Origin: Phycisphaera sp.
Lineage (GTDB): Bacteria > Planctomycetota > Phycisphaerae > Phycisphaerales > Phycisphaeraceae
Length of the DNA stretch: 64,000 nucleotides
Direction: 5' to 3'
Assembly (NCBI GenBank): GCA_028285385.1
Contig: JANQPR010000154.1
Location: forward strand, 1-64,000
Positions 36,505 to 45,548 of this stretch are shown here, piece by piece. The notes beneath the pieces were generated by a model that made no database searches, was not told the origin of the DNA, and was given only the letters and a program-made list of their open reading frames with translations. The position numbers were made by a program, and so were the translations under genes. The stretch's first letter is position 1; every line of letters begins with the position of its first letter.

Positions 36505-37551
36505 TCAACGGCGGCGCAGGAAGGCCACCGCCCCGCCCAGCGCGAGCAACGCGGCCGACGCGGGCTCGGGCACGATGGTCAGCACGGTCGCGTCGGCGAA
36601 CTCACCGCTATCGAAGTACTCCAGGGTGTAATCCACGTTCTGGACGCCGTTGGTGATGTCGTCGAAGATCGAGCCATTCCAATACTGGATCCGCCCGTTG
36701 GCGCCGCCGGGGCCCGCGCCGGCGTTCACCGCCTGGAGGAAGGTGTCGATGTCGGCGGAGAGGTCCATGTCGTCGGTGAACAGGGCGAGACGCGTCCCGT
36801 TGTCGCGCAGGTTGACGAAGCTGTCGCTGACCCCGCCGTCGAAGTTAATCGTGAGGCCGCCTTGGCCGACGAAGACCAGGCCTTGGTTCTGGATCGTCAG
36901 CGTGGCGGCCGCGTTGGGTGTGTTGCCTCCGACGAGGAGGCCACCCAGATTCGTCCGCAGCTCCGAGCCGAGGCCGTCGACCAAGACCGAGCTGCCGCCC
37001 CCGGCGTCCGAACGGGCGATCTCGAAGTTGGGTGTGCCCGCGGTGGTATGGGAGTTCACCACGCCGCCGTTAAGGATCTGCAGCTCAGCCGGGCCGTTGT
37101 TGCCCACCCAGAAGAAGCTGCCGGTTCTCCACTCCGAGTTAGGACCGTCGACGGTCAACCGCGCGGTGCCGGCCGCCGTAACACCTGCGTTCACGCCGGT
37201 CGCCGTGTCGATGGTGCCGTTGGTGATGGTCACGATCGCGTCCGCGCCCCAGCTGAGGTTGGCGGATTGGTGCGTCAGCGTCCCGTCCTCGACCAAGAGC
37301 GTCGAGGTCAGCCCGCCGCGCGAGATCCGCAGCTCATTCGCCACTTCGTTGTTGCCGTTGATGATCCGGGCGGTGCCGCCGAGGCTGAGGTTCGCGATGT
37401 CCGCGGCCGTGGGCTCGGCGGCCGGCGATGACCAGTTGGTGTCGTCGGACCAGTCGCCGTCCACGTTGTTGAAGTTGCCCGCGTAGGCCGGCGCAACCGT
37501 CGCCGAGACGGCAAAGGCCAGAAGTCCGGTCGTCCCAAGGATCTTTCTCAT
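36505..37551 (-). CDS. PEP-CTERM surface protein with repetitive beta-strand body
   Basis: About 348 residues. It has a signal peptide (MRKILGTTGLLAFAVSATVAPAYA) and a body of short beta-strand repeats resembling autotransporter passenger repeats (LLVEDGTLTHQSANLSWGAD; LTVDGPNSEWRTGSFFWVG). It ends in VPEPASAALLALGGAVAFLRRR, a textbook PEP-CTERM tail recognised by exosortase for surface anchoring. It is a paralogue of the protein at 38062-39342, with matching segments such as GLVFVGQGGLTINFDGG. The two genes also share an upstream promoter/activator element. Function unknown, likely envelope or matrix. Confidence 0.9.
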   Translation of the reverse strand: MRKILGTTGLLAFAVSATVAPAYAGNFNNVDGDWSDDTNWSSPAAEPTAADIANLSLGGTARIINGNNEVANELRISRGGLTSTLLVEDGTLTHQSANLSWGADAIVTITNGTIDTATGVNAGVTAAGTARLTVDGPNSEWRTGSFFWVGNNGPAELQILNGGVVNSHTTAGTPNFEIARSDAGGGSSVLVDGLGSELRTNLGGLLVGGNTPNAAATLTIQNQGLVFVGQGGLTINFDGGVSDSFVNLRDNGTRLALFTDDMDLSADIDTFLQAVNAGAGPGGANGRIQYWNGSIFDDITNGVQNVDYTLEYFDSGEFADATVLTIVPEPASAALLALGGAVAFLRRR

Positions 37552-38005
37552 GCGATGGCTCCGTTTCTCTCGAGAAGGTGCAGAAGTGAATCGCCCGACA
37601 ATGGGGCTCAGAAAAGCAGGCGGCAGGTGTCGTCGTCCGGGAGCGGCACAGGTCTTGCCGAGAGCACGGCGTTCGCAGACATGACGCGGTGAAACTCCTT
37701 GCGCAAGGGTCCTGCCCATCAAGCTGGCCACTTCATGTTCATGCCGAAGGTCCACCGAACCTGAAAAAGCAAGCCAGCCAAACGGTCACAGACGGCGACC
37801 CGTCAAAAGTACCCTCAGACCACCCTACCGTCAAGTGCTTACACGATAAAACATAATAGTTTTCATGTTAAAGCGAGTCTCCGGCCGGGCGCAAACCGGC
37901 CGATCCCCACGCCCGAAACCTACGAACTGGCCACAGATCAAATGGCGTGCCCCCTCATCTCAGACCAGACCATTGCGTCCAACGGGCCAGCGCGGCTCGT
38001 ACATG
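37552..38005. other. Long upstream region of the PEP-CTERM gene
   Basis: No gene seen. It contains the promoter-proximal element at 37806-37875, and the predicted 5' leader from there to the ATG at 37551 is about 255 bases. Confidence 0.45.
37806..37875 (-). promoter_or_regulatory. Promoter with direct-repeat activator site, copy 1
   Basis: On the minus strand TTGACG (37829-37834), N17, TACTTT (37806-37811) forms a weak promoter. Two bases upstream of the -35 lies the first half-site, GCTTACA on the plus strand (37837-37843), and 22 bases further the second, GTTTTCA (37859-37865). The block 37843-37875 is 28/33 identical to 39662-39694. Direct repeats two helical turns apart that abut the -35 are the arrangement used by AraC/XylR-type activators. 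A XylR-type and an AraC-type regulator are both encoded in this window. Confidence 0.5.
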
Positions 38006-38035
38006 AAAAGGGCCGCGTCCGGAAGAACGCGGCCC
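38006..38035 (-). terminator. Rho-independent terminator of the dockerin/PEP-CTERM gene
   Basis: On the minus strand GGGCCGCGT and ACGCGGCCC (plus-strand arms 38010-38018 and 38027-38035) form a perfect nine-base-pair stem with an eight-base loop, followed by TTTT (38006-38009). It begins about 26 bases after the stop of the gene ending at 38062. Confidence 0.8.
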
Positions 38036-38061
38036 CCTGCAAATGGGTTGGAGAATGGAAC

Positions 38062-39342
38062 CTAACGCAGCCAACCGTCTCGACGACGCAGAACCAACAG
38101 CCCCACGGTACCCATCACGGCGGTGACCGCGGGCTCGGGGACGGCACTGCCGGCGAAGTCTGGCGCGGCGGTGCTGCCCCAGTTCTGGAGGACGCCGTCG
38201 AGTTCGTTCTGGTCAACCGTGCCGTCGAAGGGCCCGCCGCCAACCAGCGCGGCTTCGTCACCGGTGAAGGTGCCAGTGCCCCAGTTCTGCAGGACGATGT
38301 CGAGGTCGCCCTGCTCGACTTGGCCGGAGGTGTCGTAGTCGCCGGTGATGACGCCGCCATCGATCAGCGTCAGGACGTTCGCTCCAGCGAGCTCACCGGC
38401 CTCGAAATACTCCAACGTGTAATCGACACCCAACGTCGCGTTGGCGATGTCATCAAACGCTGAGCCGTTCCAGTAACGGATGAGGCCGTTAGAGTTCCCC
38501 CCTTCGGCAGCGTTCACCGAGGCCAGGAACGTGTCGAGGTCGGCCGACTGATCGTTGCCCGTGCGTAGCGCCAACCGAGAGCCGGAGTCCTTCAGGTTGA
38601 CGAAACTGTCGATCGTGCCGCCGTCAAAGTTGATGTTCAGTGCGCCGTTGCCAACCAGGACCAACCCTTCGTTCTGGATCGTGAGCTCGCCGGCGCCGAA
38701 CAAGCCAACCGCCAAGCCGCCCATGGTCGTGTTCAACATCGATCCTGGGCCGTCCACAAGAACCGTGCTGCCGGAGGCTCCGGCTTCGTTTGCCACCTGA
38801 AAGTTTCGGACCGACGGCACCGTCACGGAGGTCGAAAACACCGTTGCGCCGTCGAGGATCTCGAGCGAGCCCGGGGCTTGTGAGCCGACCCACCAGAAGT
38901 TGTCCGACGTCCAAGAGGTGCCGGCGCCGCTAACCGTGACTTCACCGGTCGCCCCCACGAGGGCACCCACATTCACGGAAGTCGATCCCACAATGGTCGC
39001 GCCGCCGGAGAGGCTCACCGTGCCCGCCCCGCGTTCACCGATATTCGCGGGGGTGCCACCCAGGTCCAGGCTGCCGCCGGTCATCTCAAGCCCACCACTA
39101 AAGCCGGCCGACGTTGCGACCCGCAGCGTCGACGAGACGGCGTTTCCGGAGGAAATCTGGGCCGTGCCATCGTTGCTGATCAGTACCTGGTTGGCAGCCG
39201 TCGGGGGGACGCCGGTATCCCAGTTGGCGCCATCGAACCAGTCGCCGGTCGTCCCGGTCCAGACATTTGATGAAAACGCTGGTGTCCCCAAAAGGGCCAA
39301 GGCCGGCAACACCATTCGCAATAACCTAGGGTTCTTTCTCAT
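38062..39342 (-). CDS. PEP-CTERM surface protein with dockerin-like repeat pair
   Basis: 426 residues. It has a signal peptide (RLLRMVLPALALLGTPAFSS), a beta-strand repeat body with TVSLSGGATIVGSTSVNVGA and VDGPGSMLNTTMGGLAVGLF, then GDYDTSGQVEQGDLDIVLQN and a second copy FDGTVDQNELDGVLQNWG. The first has the D-x-D-x-S-G calcium loop of type I dockerins. The tail VPEPAVTAVMGTVGLLVLRRR is a PEP-CTERM anchor with extra residues after the basic cluster. It is paralogous to 36505-37551, which lacks the dockerin part. The ATG at 39342 is preceded by AAGG. It may display or bind cohesin-bearing partners; none is seen here. Confidence 0.9.
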   Translation of the reverse strand: MRKNPRLLRMVLPALALLGTPAFSSNVWTGTTGDWFDGANWDTGVPPTAANQVLISNDGTAQISSGNAVSSTLRVATSAGFSGGLEMTGGSLDLGGTPANIGERGAGTVSLSGGATIVGSTSVNVGALVGATGEVTVSGAGTSWTSDNFWWVGSQAPGSLEILDGATVFSTSVTVPSVRNFQVANEAGASGSTVLVDGPGSMLNTTMGGLAVGLFGAGELTIQNEGLVLVGNGALNINFDGGTIDSFVNLKDSGSRLALRTGNDQSADLDTFLASVNAAEGGNSNGLIRYWNGSAFDDIANATLGVDYTLEYFEAGELAGANVLTLIDGGVITGDYDTSGQVEQGDLDIVLQNWGTGTFTGDEAALVGGGPFDGTVDQNELDGVLQNWGSTAAPDFAGSAVPEPAVTAVMGTVGLLVLRRRDGWLR

Positions 39343-39625
39343 GTCATCCCTTCATGTCTGAGAGTTGGCAAGCCACAAAAATCACCATTCAAGCCCCTAC
39401 CGCCCGGCGGAACTTCGCTGAGATTCTCGTACAAACATGCAGAAACAGACGCATTCGATCAGCCGCCAGCACGCTCCCGCAACCCATGTCGAACCCGCCA
39501 CGCGCGATGGGGACACCCCAAGCCGGGCATCGAGCTGTACAGCACGACAACCCCTCGAATCACCGCCTAGCCTTCTGAGTCGGACTTAAGCCATCAGGCA
39601 CCGCTAGTCACCTCCTGCCAGACTC

Positions 39626-39694
39626 AATATACCTGGATAGCTCAGTACCGCAATAGTTTTCACGATAAACCATACATGTTTTCAAGTTAAAGCG
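39626..39694 (-). promoter_or_regulatory. Promoter with direct-repeat activator site, copy 2
   Basis: On the minus strand TTGCGG (39648-39653), N16, TATATT (39626-39631) is the likely promoter. Plus-strand half-sites GTTTTCA (39656-39662) and GTTTTCA (39678-39684) repeat exactly at 22-base spacing, and the first lies two bases upstream of the -35, as in copy 1. The extended block 39662-39694 matches 37843-37875. Predicted 5' leader to the ATG at 39342 is about 284 bases. Confidence 0.55.
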
Positions 39695-39712
39695 GTTTCT
39701 GGCGATCTGTTC

Positions 39713-39774
39713 CAAAGTTCTGGCGCTCGGAAGTTTCGGTCCTGAAGCCGTCTTTTGATGACCAGTTTCGTTCT
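39713..39774 (-). mobile_element. Possible extra end fragment of the same insertion sequence
   Basis: TGTTCCAAAGTTCTGGCGC here resembles the presumed insertion-sequence end TGTTCCACAATGTTGCCGC at 39775 and CGTTCCAAAGTGTCGGCGC at 63359. Only this end-like motif and about 40 further bases are present, so it would be a remnant of an older insertion. Very tentative. Confidence 0.25.
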
Positions 39775-40380
39775 GTTCCACAATGTTGCCGCGTCGCCGC
39801 GACTTTCGTTTGATCGCAACTCGTACCACTGATGTAGGCAACGTTCGCCGCCATGACCAGCGCCGTCCAACAGCAATGCGTCACACACCCGTCGGTACGA
39901 CGAGATCACTGGCGTGTTCCCATGGCACGCGTCCCCATTCTTCGACAGTTGAACACCCCGCGAAGCGGATCACCGAGTTCAAGCCGCCCGACGGTAGTAG
40001 TGCTTCAGCACGCCGCCGAGTTCGGATCGGCAGCCGATTGTGCCAACGGCGTCCCGGATTGGCTCTGTGGTCTATCGGAGTTGCGTTCGCTCCCCAAGCA
40101 CTCGGTTGCCGAGGCTCTGGTGCGGCCGATCCCGGTTGTAGTAAGCCACGTGGGTCTGCACCATGTAGTCGAGGTGCCGGAGGCCGAAGCACCAGAAGCG
40201 ATCCAAGCACTCCCGTCGCACCGACGCGATCCAAGACTCGGCGTAGGAGTTGGCGTTAGGAGCCATGAACGGCGACTTGACGATCCGGATCCCGGCCGTG
40301 CCCAGCAGCCGGTCGAAGCCCCGCGTGAACTTCGTGTCGCGGTCGTGGATGGCGGACGGATTTTGGGGGTAGCGGAAAGT
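39775..40380 (-). mobile_element. Truncated insertion-sequence remnant, copy A
   Basis: The plus-strand left edge TGTTCCACAATGTTGCCGC and the following TTTGATCGCAACTCG recur at 63359 in slightly diverged form, each about 200 bases beyond the transposase C-terminus, so they mark a common element end. The other end is lost: similarity to transposase stops near 40370 next to the AraC gene. The element cannot move by itself. Confidence 0.5.
39979..40380 (-). pseudogene. Integrase-core transposase fragment (DDE/rve type), copy A
   Basis: Minus-strand text reads IHDRDTKFTRGFDRLLGTAG, then KSPFMAPNANSYAESWIASV, RRECLDRF and HVAYYNRDRPHQSLGNR, the C-terminal half of an IS3-like integrase domain with the catalytic glutamate region (AESWIASVRRECLD). 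The frame stops at TAG after ERTQLR, while the expected ending (CRSELGGVLKHYYRRAA) continues in another frame to a stop at 39979. The N-terminal half, including the first catalytic aspartate, is absent. Similar to copy B at the right end of the window. Confidence 0.75.
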
Positions 40381-40381
40381 C

Positions 40382-41338
40382 TTACGCGTACTCGGGGATG
40401 GGTGTCGGGGGTAGCAGCTTCTGAGCGGGTGTGCGGCCGGTGGCGTCAGGCGCGTTGTTCCGCCGGAAGGCTAGGGGCGATTGGGCAAACTCTTGCCTGA
40501 AGGCGCGGTGGAAGCTGGACGAGGTGGAAAAGCCGCTGCGGCGGGCGACCTGGGCGATGGGCAGGTCCGTCGAGCGCAGCAACGCGGCGGCGGTCTGGAG
40601 GCGGCATTGGCGCAGGTAGGCGCGCGGGGTGGTCTGCATGATGCGTTGGAACTGGAGTTGGAAGTTCCGCAGGCTCATGCAGCAGCGGTCGGCCAGTTCT
40701 TCGATGCGCCACGCTCGCTGCGGGTGTTGAGTGATGGCGTCGAGGGCGGCCACGATCGGGAGCGGGGCGGGCGGGGTGAGGACGGAGCCTTCGTCAAGGG
40801 GCGGGAGCGTGTCCGGACGAACGCGGTCGTGTAGCCGGTTGAGCAGCAGCAGCAACAGGGCGCGGATCGAGGTCTGGCGGCAAGGCGATCGGCCCTGGAA
40901 CTCGGCGGCGGCATCTCGGAGGATCGGCGCAAGCGTCGGCGCTTGATCGGGCGTGAGGACGTTGGTGAAACCCGGGCCGGCGTACCAGCGCGGGTTGTAC
41001 GTCAGGTGGGCGGGGCCGAGCGGCGCCAGCAAGCGCGCTGGATCAAAAAAGAACCAGTGCCATGCGCTGCGTGTGCCGGGCGTACTGCGGCAGCGGTGCC
41101 ATTCCAGCGGCGTGAGGACGGTGACGTCGCCGGCACGGAAAGGCAGGATCTTGGGGCCGACGTAGAACGTGCCCGACCCCGTGGTGCAAAGCCCCAGTTC
41201 GAGGACATCGTGGGCGTGCAGCGCATCGATGGGCTCGCCGTCGCGGGAACCCTCTACGACGACCCGTAGCGGGAACTCGGCATCGAGCGGGATCGTCACG
41301 TGGCGAACCAGAGCCGAGATTTGCGCGTTATGCGACAT
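40382..41338 (-). CDS. AraC-family transcriptional regulator with cupin-type sensor
   Basis: About 318 residues from the ATG at 41338; a TTG at 41350 is in frame upstream. The N-terminal cupin/jelly-roll sensor (LHAHDVLELGLCTTGSGTFY; PFRAGDVTVLTPLEWHRC) binds a small ligand, often a sugar. The C-terminal helix-turn-helix pair is RIEELADRCCMSLRNFQLQF and LPIAQVARRSGFSTSSSFHR. It is divergent from the oxidoreductase gene whose start is at 41461, which it probably controls. The 3' end abuts the transposase remnant but the C-terminus looks complete. Confidence 0.92.
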   Translation of the reverse strand: MSHNAQISALVRHVTIPLDAEFPLRVVVEGSRDGEPIDALHAHDVLELGLCTTGSGTFYVGPKILPFRAGDVTVLTPLEWHRCRSTPGTRSAWHWFFFDPARLLAPLGPAHLTYNPRWYAGPGFTNVLTPDQAPTLAPILRDAAAEFQGRSPCRQTSIRALLLLLLNRLHDRVRPDTLPPLDEGSVLTPPAPLPIVAALDAITQHPQRAWRIEELADRCCMSLRNFQLQFQRIMQTTPRAYLRQCRLQTAAALLRSTDLPIAQVARRSGFSTSSSFHRAFRQEFAQSPLAFRRNNAPDATGRTPAQKLLPPTPIPEYA

Positions 41339-41460
41339 TGTTTGCGTCAAACGTTAACAAAACTGTGGGAAGCGCCGTTAGCATCCTCCGCTCGTTCCAA
41401 GCGGAAGGCTCAATCGGTGTGGGTGAGGCCTTCCGGCTCACTCCTGACTTTGGGTTCGGT

Positions 41461-42564
41461 ATGGCCACGGCTCCCATAAACGAAACGAACCCGAGCTTTG
41501 ATCCGTCGCGGACGGGGCCGGCCCCGCTGCCCGATCCCGTGCGTGTCGGCGTGCTGGGCCTGGGGCGGATCGGGTGGCTGCACCACGCGGCCACGGCGGC
41601 GTGGCACGGGGGCTTCCGCCTGGCGGCGGTCTGCGACACGGAGGCGGCGCGAGTGGAAGAGGCGACGGTGGGCCGAGACGTCGCGGGGTACACCTCGTAC
41701 GACGCGATGTTGGCTGACGACGTGGTCGAGGTGGTGGTCGTGGCGTCGCCGTCGATGCAACACGGAGCGCACACGATCGCGGCCGTGCGGGCGGGGAAGC
41801 ATGTGGTGTGTGAGAAGCCGGCCTGTCGGGACGTGGCGGCGTTCGACCGGATGACCGCGGCAGCCGAACAAGCCGGTCGGCACCTGCTCGTGCATCACAA
41901 CCAGCGGTTGTACCCGGACTGCCTGGCGGTTCGAGAGGTGCTGGCTTCGGGCCGGCTCGGCTCGGTGTTCCGGATGCGTAGGGTGGTGACCGACTTCCGG
42001 CGGCGTGACGATTGGCAAACGCTCAAGAAGTATCACGGCGGCGTGCTGAGCAACTGGGGCACGCACCTCGTGGACCAGCTCTTGTATCTGTCGGATTCGC
42101 GGGCCGCCGAGGTGTTTGCGGACGTGTCGCGACGGATCAGTCCCGGCGATGCCGAGGACGACGTGCGGGCCGTGATCCGCTGCGAGAACGGCGTCTTGTT
42201 GGAGATCGAAGTCAGCGACGCGGTGGCGGCCCCGCAGCCGGCGTGGGTGGTTTGCGGCGATCGCGGCTCACTGTGGATCGAAGGGGGCCGTCTGCACCTC
42301 AAAGTCACCGAGGGTTCGTGGGCTGATGTGGAAGTGCGTGACACGCCGTTGGCGGCTGGGCGGAAGTACGGAGCGACGGACCCGAACAACCAACTCAATT
42401 GGGTGCATGAAACCCGCGATGCGGTGCCGCTTGAACCGATCGACGGATTCTACGACTGTCTCTACCAAACGATTCGCTTGGAGCGTGCGCCGCTGATTTC
42501 GTCGCAGAGCGTTCGTCGGACGTACGAAACGTTGGGCCAAATCCGCGCGGGGACCGGCTTCTAG
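41461..42564 (+). CDS. Gfo/Idh/MocA-family oxidoreductase
   Basis: About 367 residues from the ATG at 41461; the open frame continues to 41338 but that part overlaps the divergent promoter. Rossmann motif VRVGVLGLGRIGWLHH, EKP motif in GKHVVCEKPACRDV, and C-terminal domain GGVLSNWGTHLVDQLLYLSD with the conserved histidine/aspartate. It would oxidise a sugar or inositol with NAD(P). A drug/metabolite-type transporter follows 19 bases downstream on the same strand, so import and oxidation of one compound is a reasonable guess. Confidence 0.9.
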   Translation: MATAPINETNPSFDPSRTGPAPLPDPVRVGVLGLGRIGWLHHAATAAWHGGFRLAAVCDTEAARVEEATVGRDVAGYTSYDAMLADDVVEVVVVASPSMQHGAHTIAAVRAGKHVVCEKPACRDVAAFDRMTAAAEQAGRHLLVHHNQRLYPDCLAVREVLASGRLGSVFRMRRVVTDFRRRDDWQTLKKYHGGVLSNWGTHLVDQLLYLSDSRAAEVFADVSRRISPGDAEDDVRAVIRCENGVLLEIEVSDAVAAPQPAWVVCGDRGSLWIEGGRLHLKVTEGSWADVEVRDTPLAAGRKYGATDPNNQLNWVHETRDAVPLEPIDGFYDCLYQTIRLERAPLISSQSVRRTYETLGQIRAGTGF

Positions 42565-42583
42565 GCGCCATTTTGATGCACCA

Positions 42584-43501
42584 GTGAGGAATGGCTTGTC
42601 GTCAATTCTCGAGAAGAGCTATCTGGTCTTTCCGCTTCTTTCGGCGATGGCGTATGCCTTTGCGGCGGTCGCCCTCAATGCTTCGTCGAATCGCGGTTTT
42701 GGTCAGCGGCGGACGATTGTCGCGTGCAACGTTTGTGTGATGTTGGCGTTCTCGTCGTTTTACGATTGGTCGACGTTTCCGCAGTGGGCCGACCCGTGGT
42801 GGCCGAGCGTGGTGTTGGGCGGGCTGTTCATGGCCGGGCAGGCGTTCACGGTCGTCGCGCTGTCGCGGGGAGAGGTATCGAGCGTCGCGCCGGTTTTTGG
42901 GGTCAAGGTAATCTTCGTGGCGGTGCTGGCGTCGACGATGCTGGGCGAACCGATCGCGCCTTCGATTTGGTTCGCAGCATTTCTGTCCACCGTTGGAATC
43001 GCCTGCCTGCAAACCACAGATCAGCCTTGGCACCCGCGGCGGAACCTCAGCCCGATGGCGTTAGCGGGGATGGCCGCATTGAGCTTCGCGGCGTTCGACC
43101 TAGTGAATCAGCGGTGGAGCCCGGTGATTGGCTTCGGCCGATTGGTTCCACCAGCAATGGCGGTCGCGGCGTTGCTAAGCCTGCTGTTGTTGATTCATGA
43201 ACCAGTGGCCAAGGTTCCAGCAAGGAAGTCGATGCGGTCGGCAATCTTCTTTCTAACCGTAGGTGCCGTATTTTTTGCGCTGCAGGGCGTTCTGCTTATC
43301 CGCGCGATCGGCGTGTACGGCGATGCCACGGGAGCCAACATTGTTTATGGCACTCGAGGGTTGTGGGGCATCGTGATGGTCTGTCTCTTTGGAACCTGGT
43401 TCGGAAACCGTGAGTTGTCCGCGCGGGCACCTCAGGTGCTGTGGGCACGAATCTTCGGTGCCGTACTCGTTACCATTGCGATGGTTCTGGCCTTCGTTTG
43501 A
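42584..43501 (+). CDS. EamA/DMT-superfamily membrane transporter
   Basis: About 305 residues with roughly ten hydrophobic helices in two five-helix halves, as in DMT transporters. The end of the first half (VVALSRGEVSSVAPVFGVKV) and of the second (GVYGDATGANIVYGTRGLWG) show the family's internal symmetry. The annotated start is GTG at 42584. A TTG at 42596, with GAGGA at 42586-42590, has the better ribosome binding site, giving a protein four residues shorter. Substrate unknown; the preceding oxidoreductase suggests a sugar or polyol derivative. Confidence 0.82.
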   Translation: MRNGLSSILEKSYLVFPLLSAMAYAFAAVALNASSNRGFGQRRTIVACNVCVMLAFSSFYDWSTFPQWADPWWPSVVLGGLFMAGQAFTVVALSRGEVSSVAPVFGVKVIFVAVLASTMLGEPIAPSIWFAAFLSTVGIACLQTTDQPWHPRRNLSPMALAGMAALSFAAFDLVNQRWSPVIGFGRLVPPAMAVAALLSLLLLIHEPVAKVPARKSMRSAIFFLTVGAVFFALQGVLLIRAIGVYGDATGANIVYGTRGLWGIVMVCLFGTWFGNRELSARAPQVLWARIFGAVLVTIAMVLAFV

Positions 43502-43760
43502 CATTTGGTCATGCGTCTAGCCGGAGAATACGTGCCAATCAACGCGAGTGGAATGTAAGACAGAGAAGGAACACGTCCGGGATCAAACAACACGGCTTCC
43601 CGCCATCGTTCAAAGAAGCGGGGCCATTTGGAACTAGCCAGAACGTTCACGCGGCAGATGCCGCCATTGACATCTGGCGGTGAGTTGAAAAAGCATCCTT
43701 TCGAGAATGATGCGCCGAGCCGCCATCGGCCGGCCAGGCCTTGGACCGCGGTAAAAGGGG

Positions 43761-45497
43761 TTAGACCTCAGACCACATGCGGCATAGGGTATGCGCCGCC
43801 AACTTGGGGTTTCGGTCCCGGGTAAAAACACCCTTGCGGTTCATCGTCACGCGTTTGGGTGATTGAGCGGTTTGGAAGTCGGCAAAGTTCCAAACGTGGG
43901 TTCCGATCACATAGGGCTTGGTTTCTGCGACGCGGGTCTGCGTTTCGATAATCGCAGCCTGGTATTCCTCGCTGAACAGTTCGTCGCCGAAGCCGTGCAA
44001 ACCCGCCACGGCGTCCGCGCCGTACTCCGCGAGCAGGATGGGCTTGCCGCAAGCCGAGTGCATCTGGTCGAGGTAGCGGCTCAACGCTTCGGCCGAATGC
44101 TCGAGTTGGCCGAGTTCTTCGTACCAGCCGAAGTATTTGTTGACCCCGATCAGGTCGAAGTGGGTCATCCCGCGGTTGTTGGAGGTGTCGCCGTGGGCCA
44201 CATACATCACAGGCCGGGTCGGGTCGGCGCGGCGAGCGGTGTCCGCGAGTTGCTCGAAGAACCCCGCGCCCCGTTCAGAGCGGACGTTGGGTTCGTTGGC
44301 CACCGACCAGGTGATCACGCTGGGGTGATTCGCGTCCCGCTCGATCATCTGCCGCAGGATGGCGCAAGCGTCGCGAAGCTGCTCGGGCCGCTCAAAGAAG
44401 CGTTCTTCCAGTCCGACCAACGAGGTTTCGCCGACCACCAAGAATCCAAGCCGGTCGGCCAAGTCGAGGGTCTCTTCAGCGTAAGGGTAGTGGCTGGTTC
44501 GGAAGCTATTTGCTCCGATCCAACGCATCAGGTCGAAGTCGCGGACGATCAGCGACTCGCACAGGGCTTTGCCGATCACGGGGAAGTCTTCGTGCTTGCC
44601 GAAGCCACGGAGCCGGATCGGATCGCCGTTGAGCAGCAGTTGGCCGTCGGCGACGCGCACGCTGCGGAGGCCGAAGGTGACGGGCGATCGATCGACGACC
44701 GAATCTCCGCGGAGCAGTTGCACCTCCCCGGTGTACAGATGAGGGTCGTCGGGGCACCATCGCCTGGCTTGAGGGAATGCCATCGTCAGGGTCGCTTGAC
44801 CGCCTACCTCGATCGGCGATTGAGCGGTTCGGCCGTCCACCACAAGCCGAGCAACATCCGCCTGATCCCCTTCGACCTCGACGGTGGCGACGAGGCGAAA
44901 CGAATGATCATCGTCGGTCGGCGTCGCCACGGCGACGTTGCGGATATGAGTTCTAGGCAGGGCGTACAGCGTGACGGGACGATGGATCCCGCCGTAGGGG
45001 AAAAAGTCGTAGGCCACTGCGGGTTCGCTGTCCCAGAATCCGGCCCGCCCTTCGCCCTGCCGCAAGCGTGCCGGGGGCAACGCCCAGGGGTCGATCGGCA
45101 TCTCCACCGCCACCGTGATCCTGTTGTCCTGCCCCCATCGGATCGCGTGTTCACATCGGCCCTCGAAAGGCAGATGCCCGAACTGTTGCTCCGCGATGCA
45201 ATATCCGTTGACGTATACCTTCGCGCTCTGGTTCGCCGCGCCCACCCGCAAGAACACGGCCTGTTCCCGCCAAGCATGTGGCACACGGAAGACTCGGTCG
45301 TAGCGTGTGAGCCCGAAGTAGTTTTTCAGGTCGCCGTATTGCTCGGCCCACGAACCCGGGACCGCCATCGGCCGGGCCGGCCCGCTCGAGGACTCGGGGC
45401 GAAAGTCGCTAAGCCGTTCTCCCGGCAGCGGCGTAAAGTCCCAAAGCCCGTTGAGGCCGACGTGATGGCAGAACATATGGTGGCGGATGTGTCTCAC
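43761..45497 (-). CDS. Beta-glucuronidase (glycoside hydrolase family 2)
   Basis: 578 residues, no signal peptide. The jelly-roll domain (GLNGLWDFTPLPG) and immunoglobulin-like domain precede a TIM barrel with GFGKHEDFPVIGK, NSFRTSHYPYAEE, acid/base glutamate 402 in WSVANEPN and nucleophile glutamate 491 in LLAEYGAD. The ending VWNFADFQTAQ and TMNRKGVFTRDRNPK matches E. coli GUS, including the N-x-K motif that holds the uronate carboxylate. It should release glucuronic (or galacturonic) acid from oligosaccharides in the cytoplasm. The start is GTG at 45497. It begins the polysaccharide cluster. Confidence 0.93.
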   Translation of the reverse strand: MRHIRHHMFCHHVGLNGLWDFTPLPGERLSDFRPESSSGPARPMAVPGSWAEQYGDLKNYFGLTRYDRVFRVPHAWREQAVFLRVGAANQSAKVYVNGYCIAEQQFGHLPFEGRCEHAIRWGQDNRITVAVEMPIDPWALPPARLRQGEGRAGFWDSEPAVAYDFFPYGGIHRPVTLYALPRTHIRNVAVATPTDDDHSFRLVATVEVEGDQADVARLVVDGRTAQSPIEVGGQATLTMAFPQARRWCPDDPHLYTGEVQLLRGDSVVDRSPVTFGLRSVRVADGQLLLNGDPIRLRGFGKHEDFPVIGKALCESLIVRDFDLMRWIGANSFRTSHYPYAEETLDLADRLGFLVVGETSLVGLEERFFERPEQLRDACAILRQMIERDANHPSVITWSVANEPNVRSERGAGFFEQLADTARRADPTRPVMYVAHGDTSNNRGMTHFDLIGVNKYFGWYEELGQLEHSAEALSRYLDQMHSACGKPILLAEYGADAVAGLHGFGDELFSEEYQAAIIETQTRVAETKPYVIGTHVWNFADFQTAQSPKRVTMNRKGVFTRDRNPKLAAHTLCRMWSEV

Positions 45498-45548
45498 GGA
45501 CGCGTTTCCTCGATGCGTAAGGATGGGCTGGCGTGAAACCCAACACGA

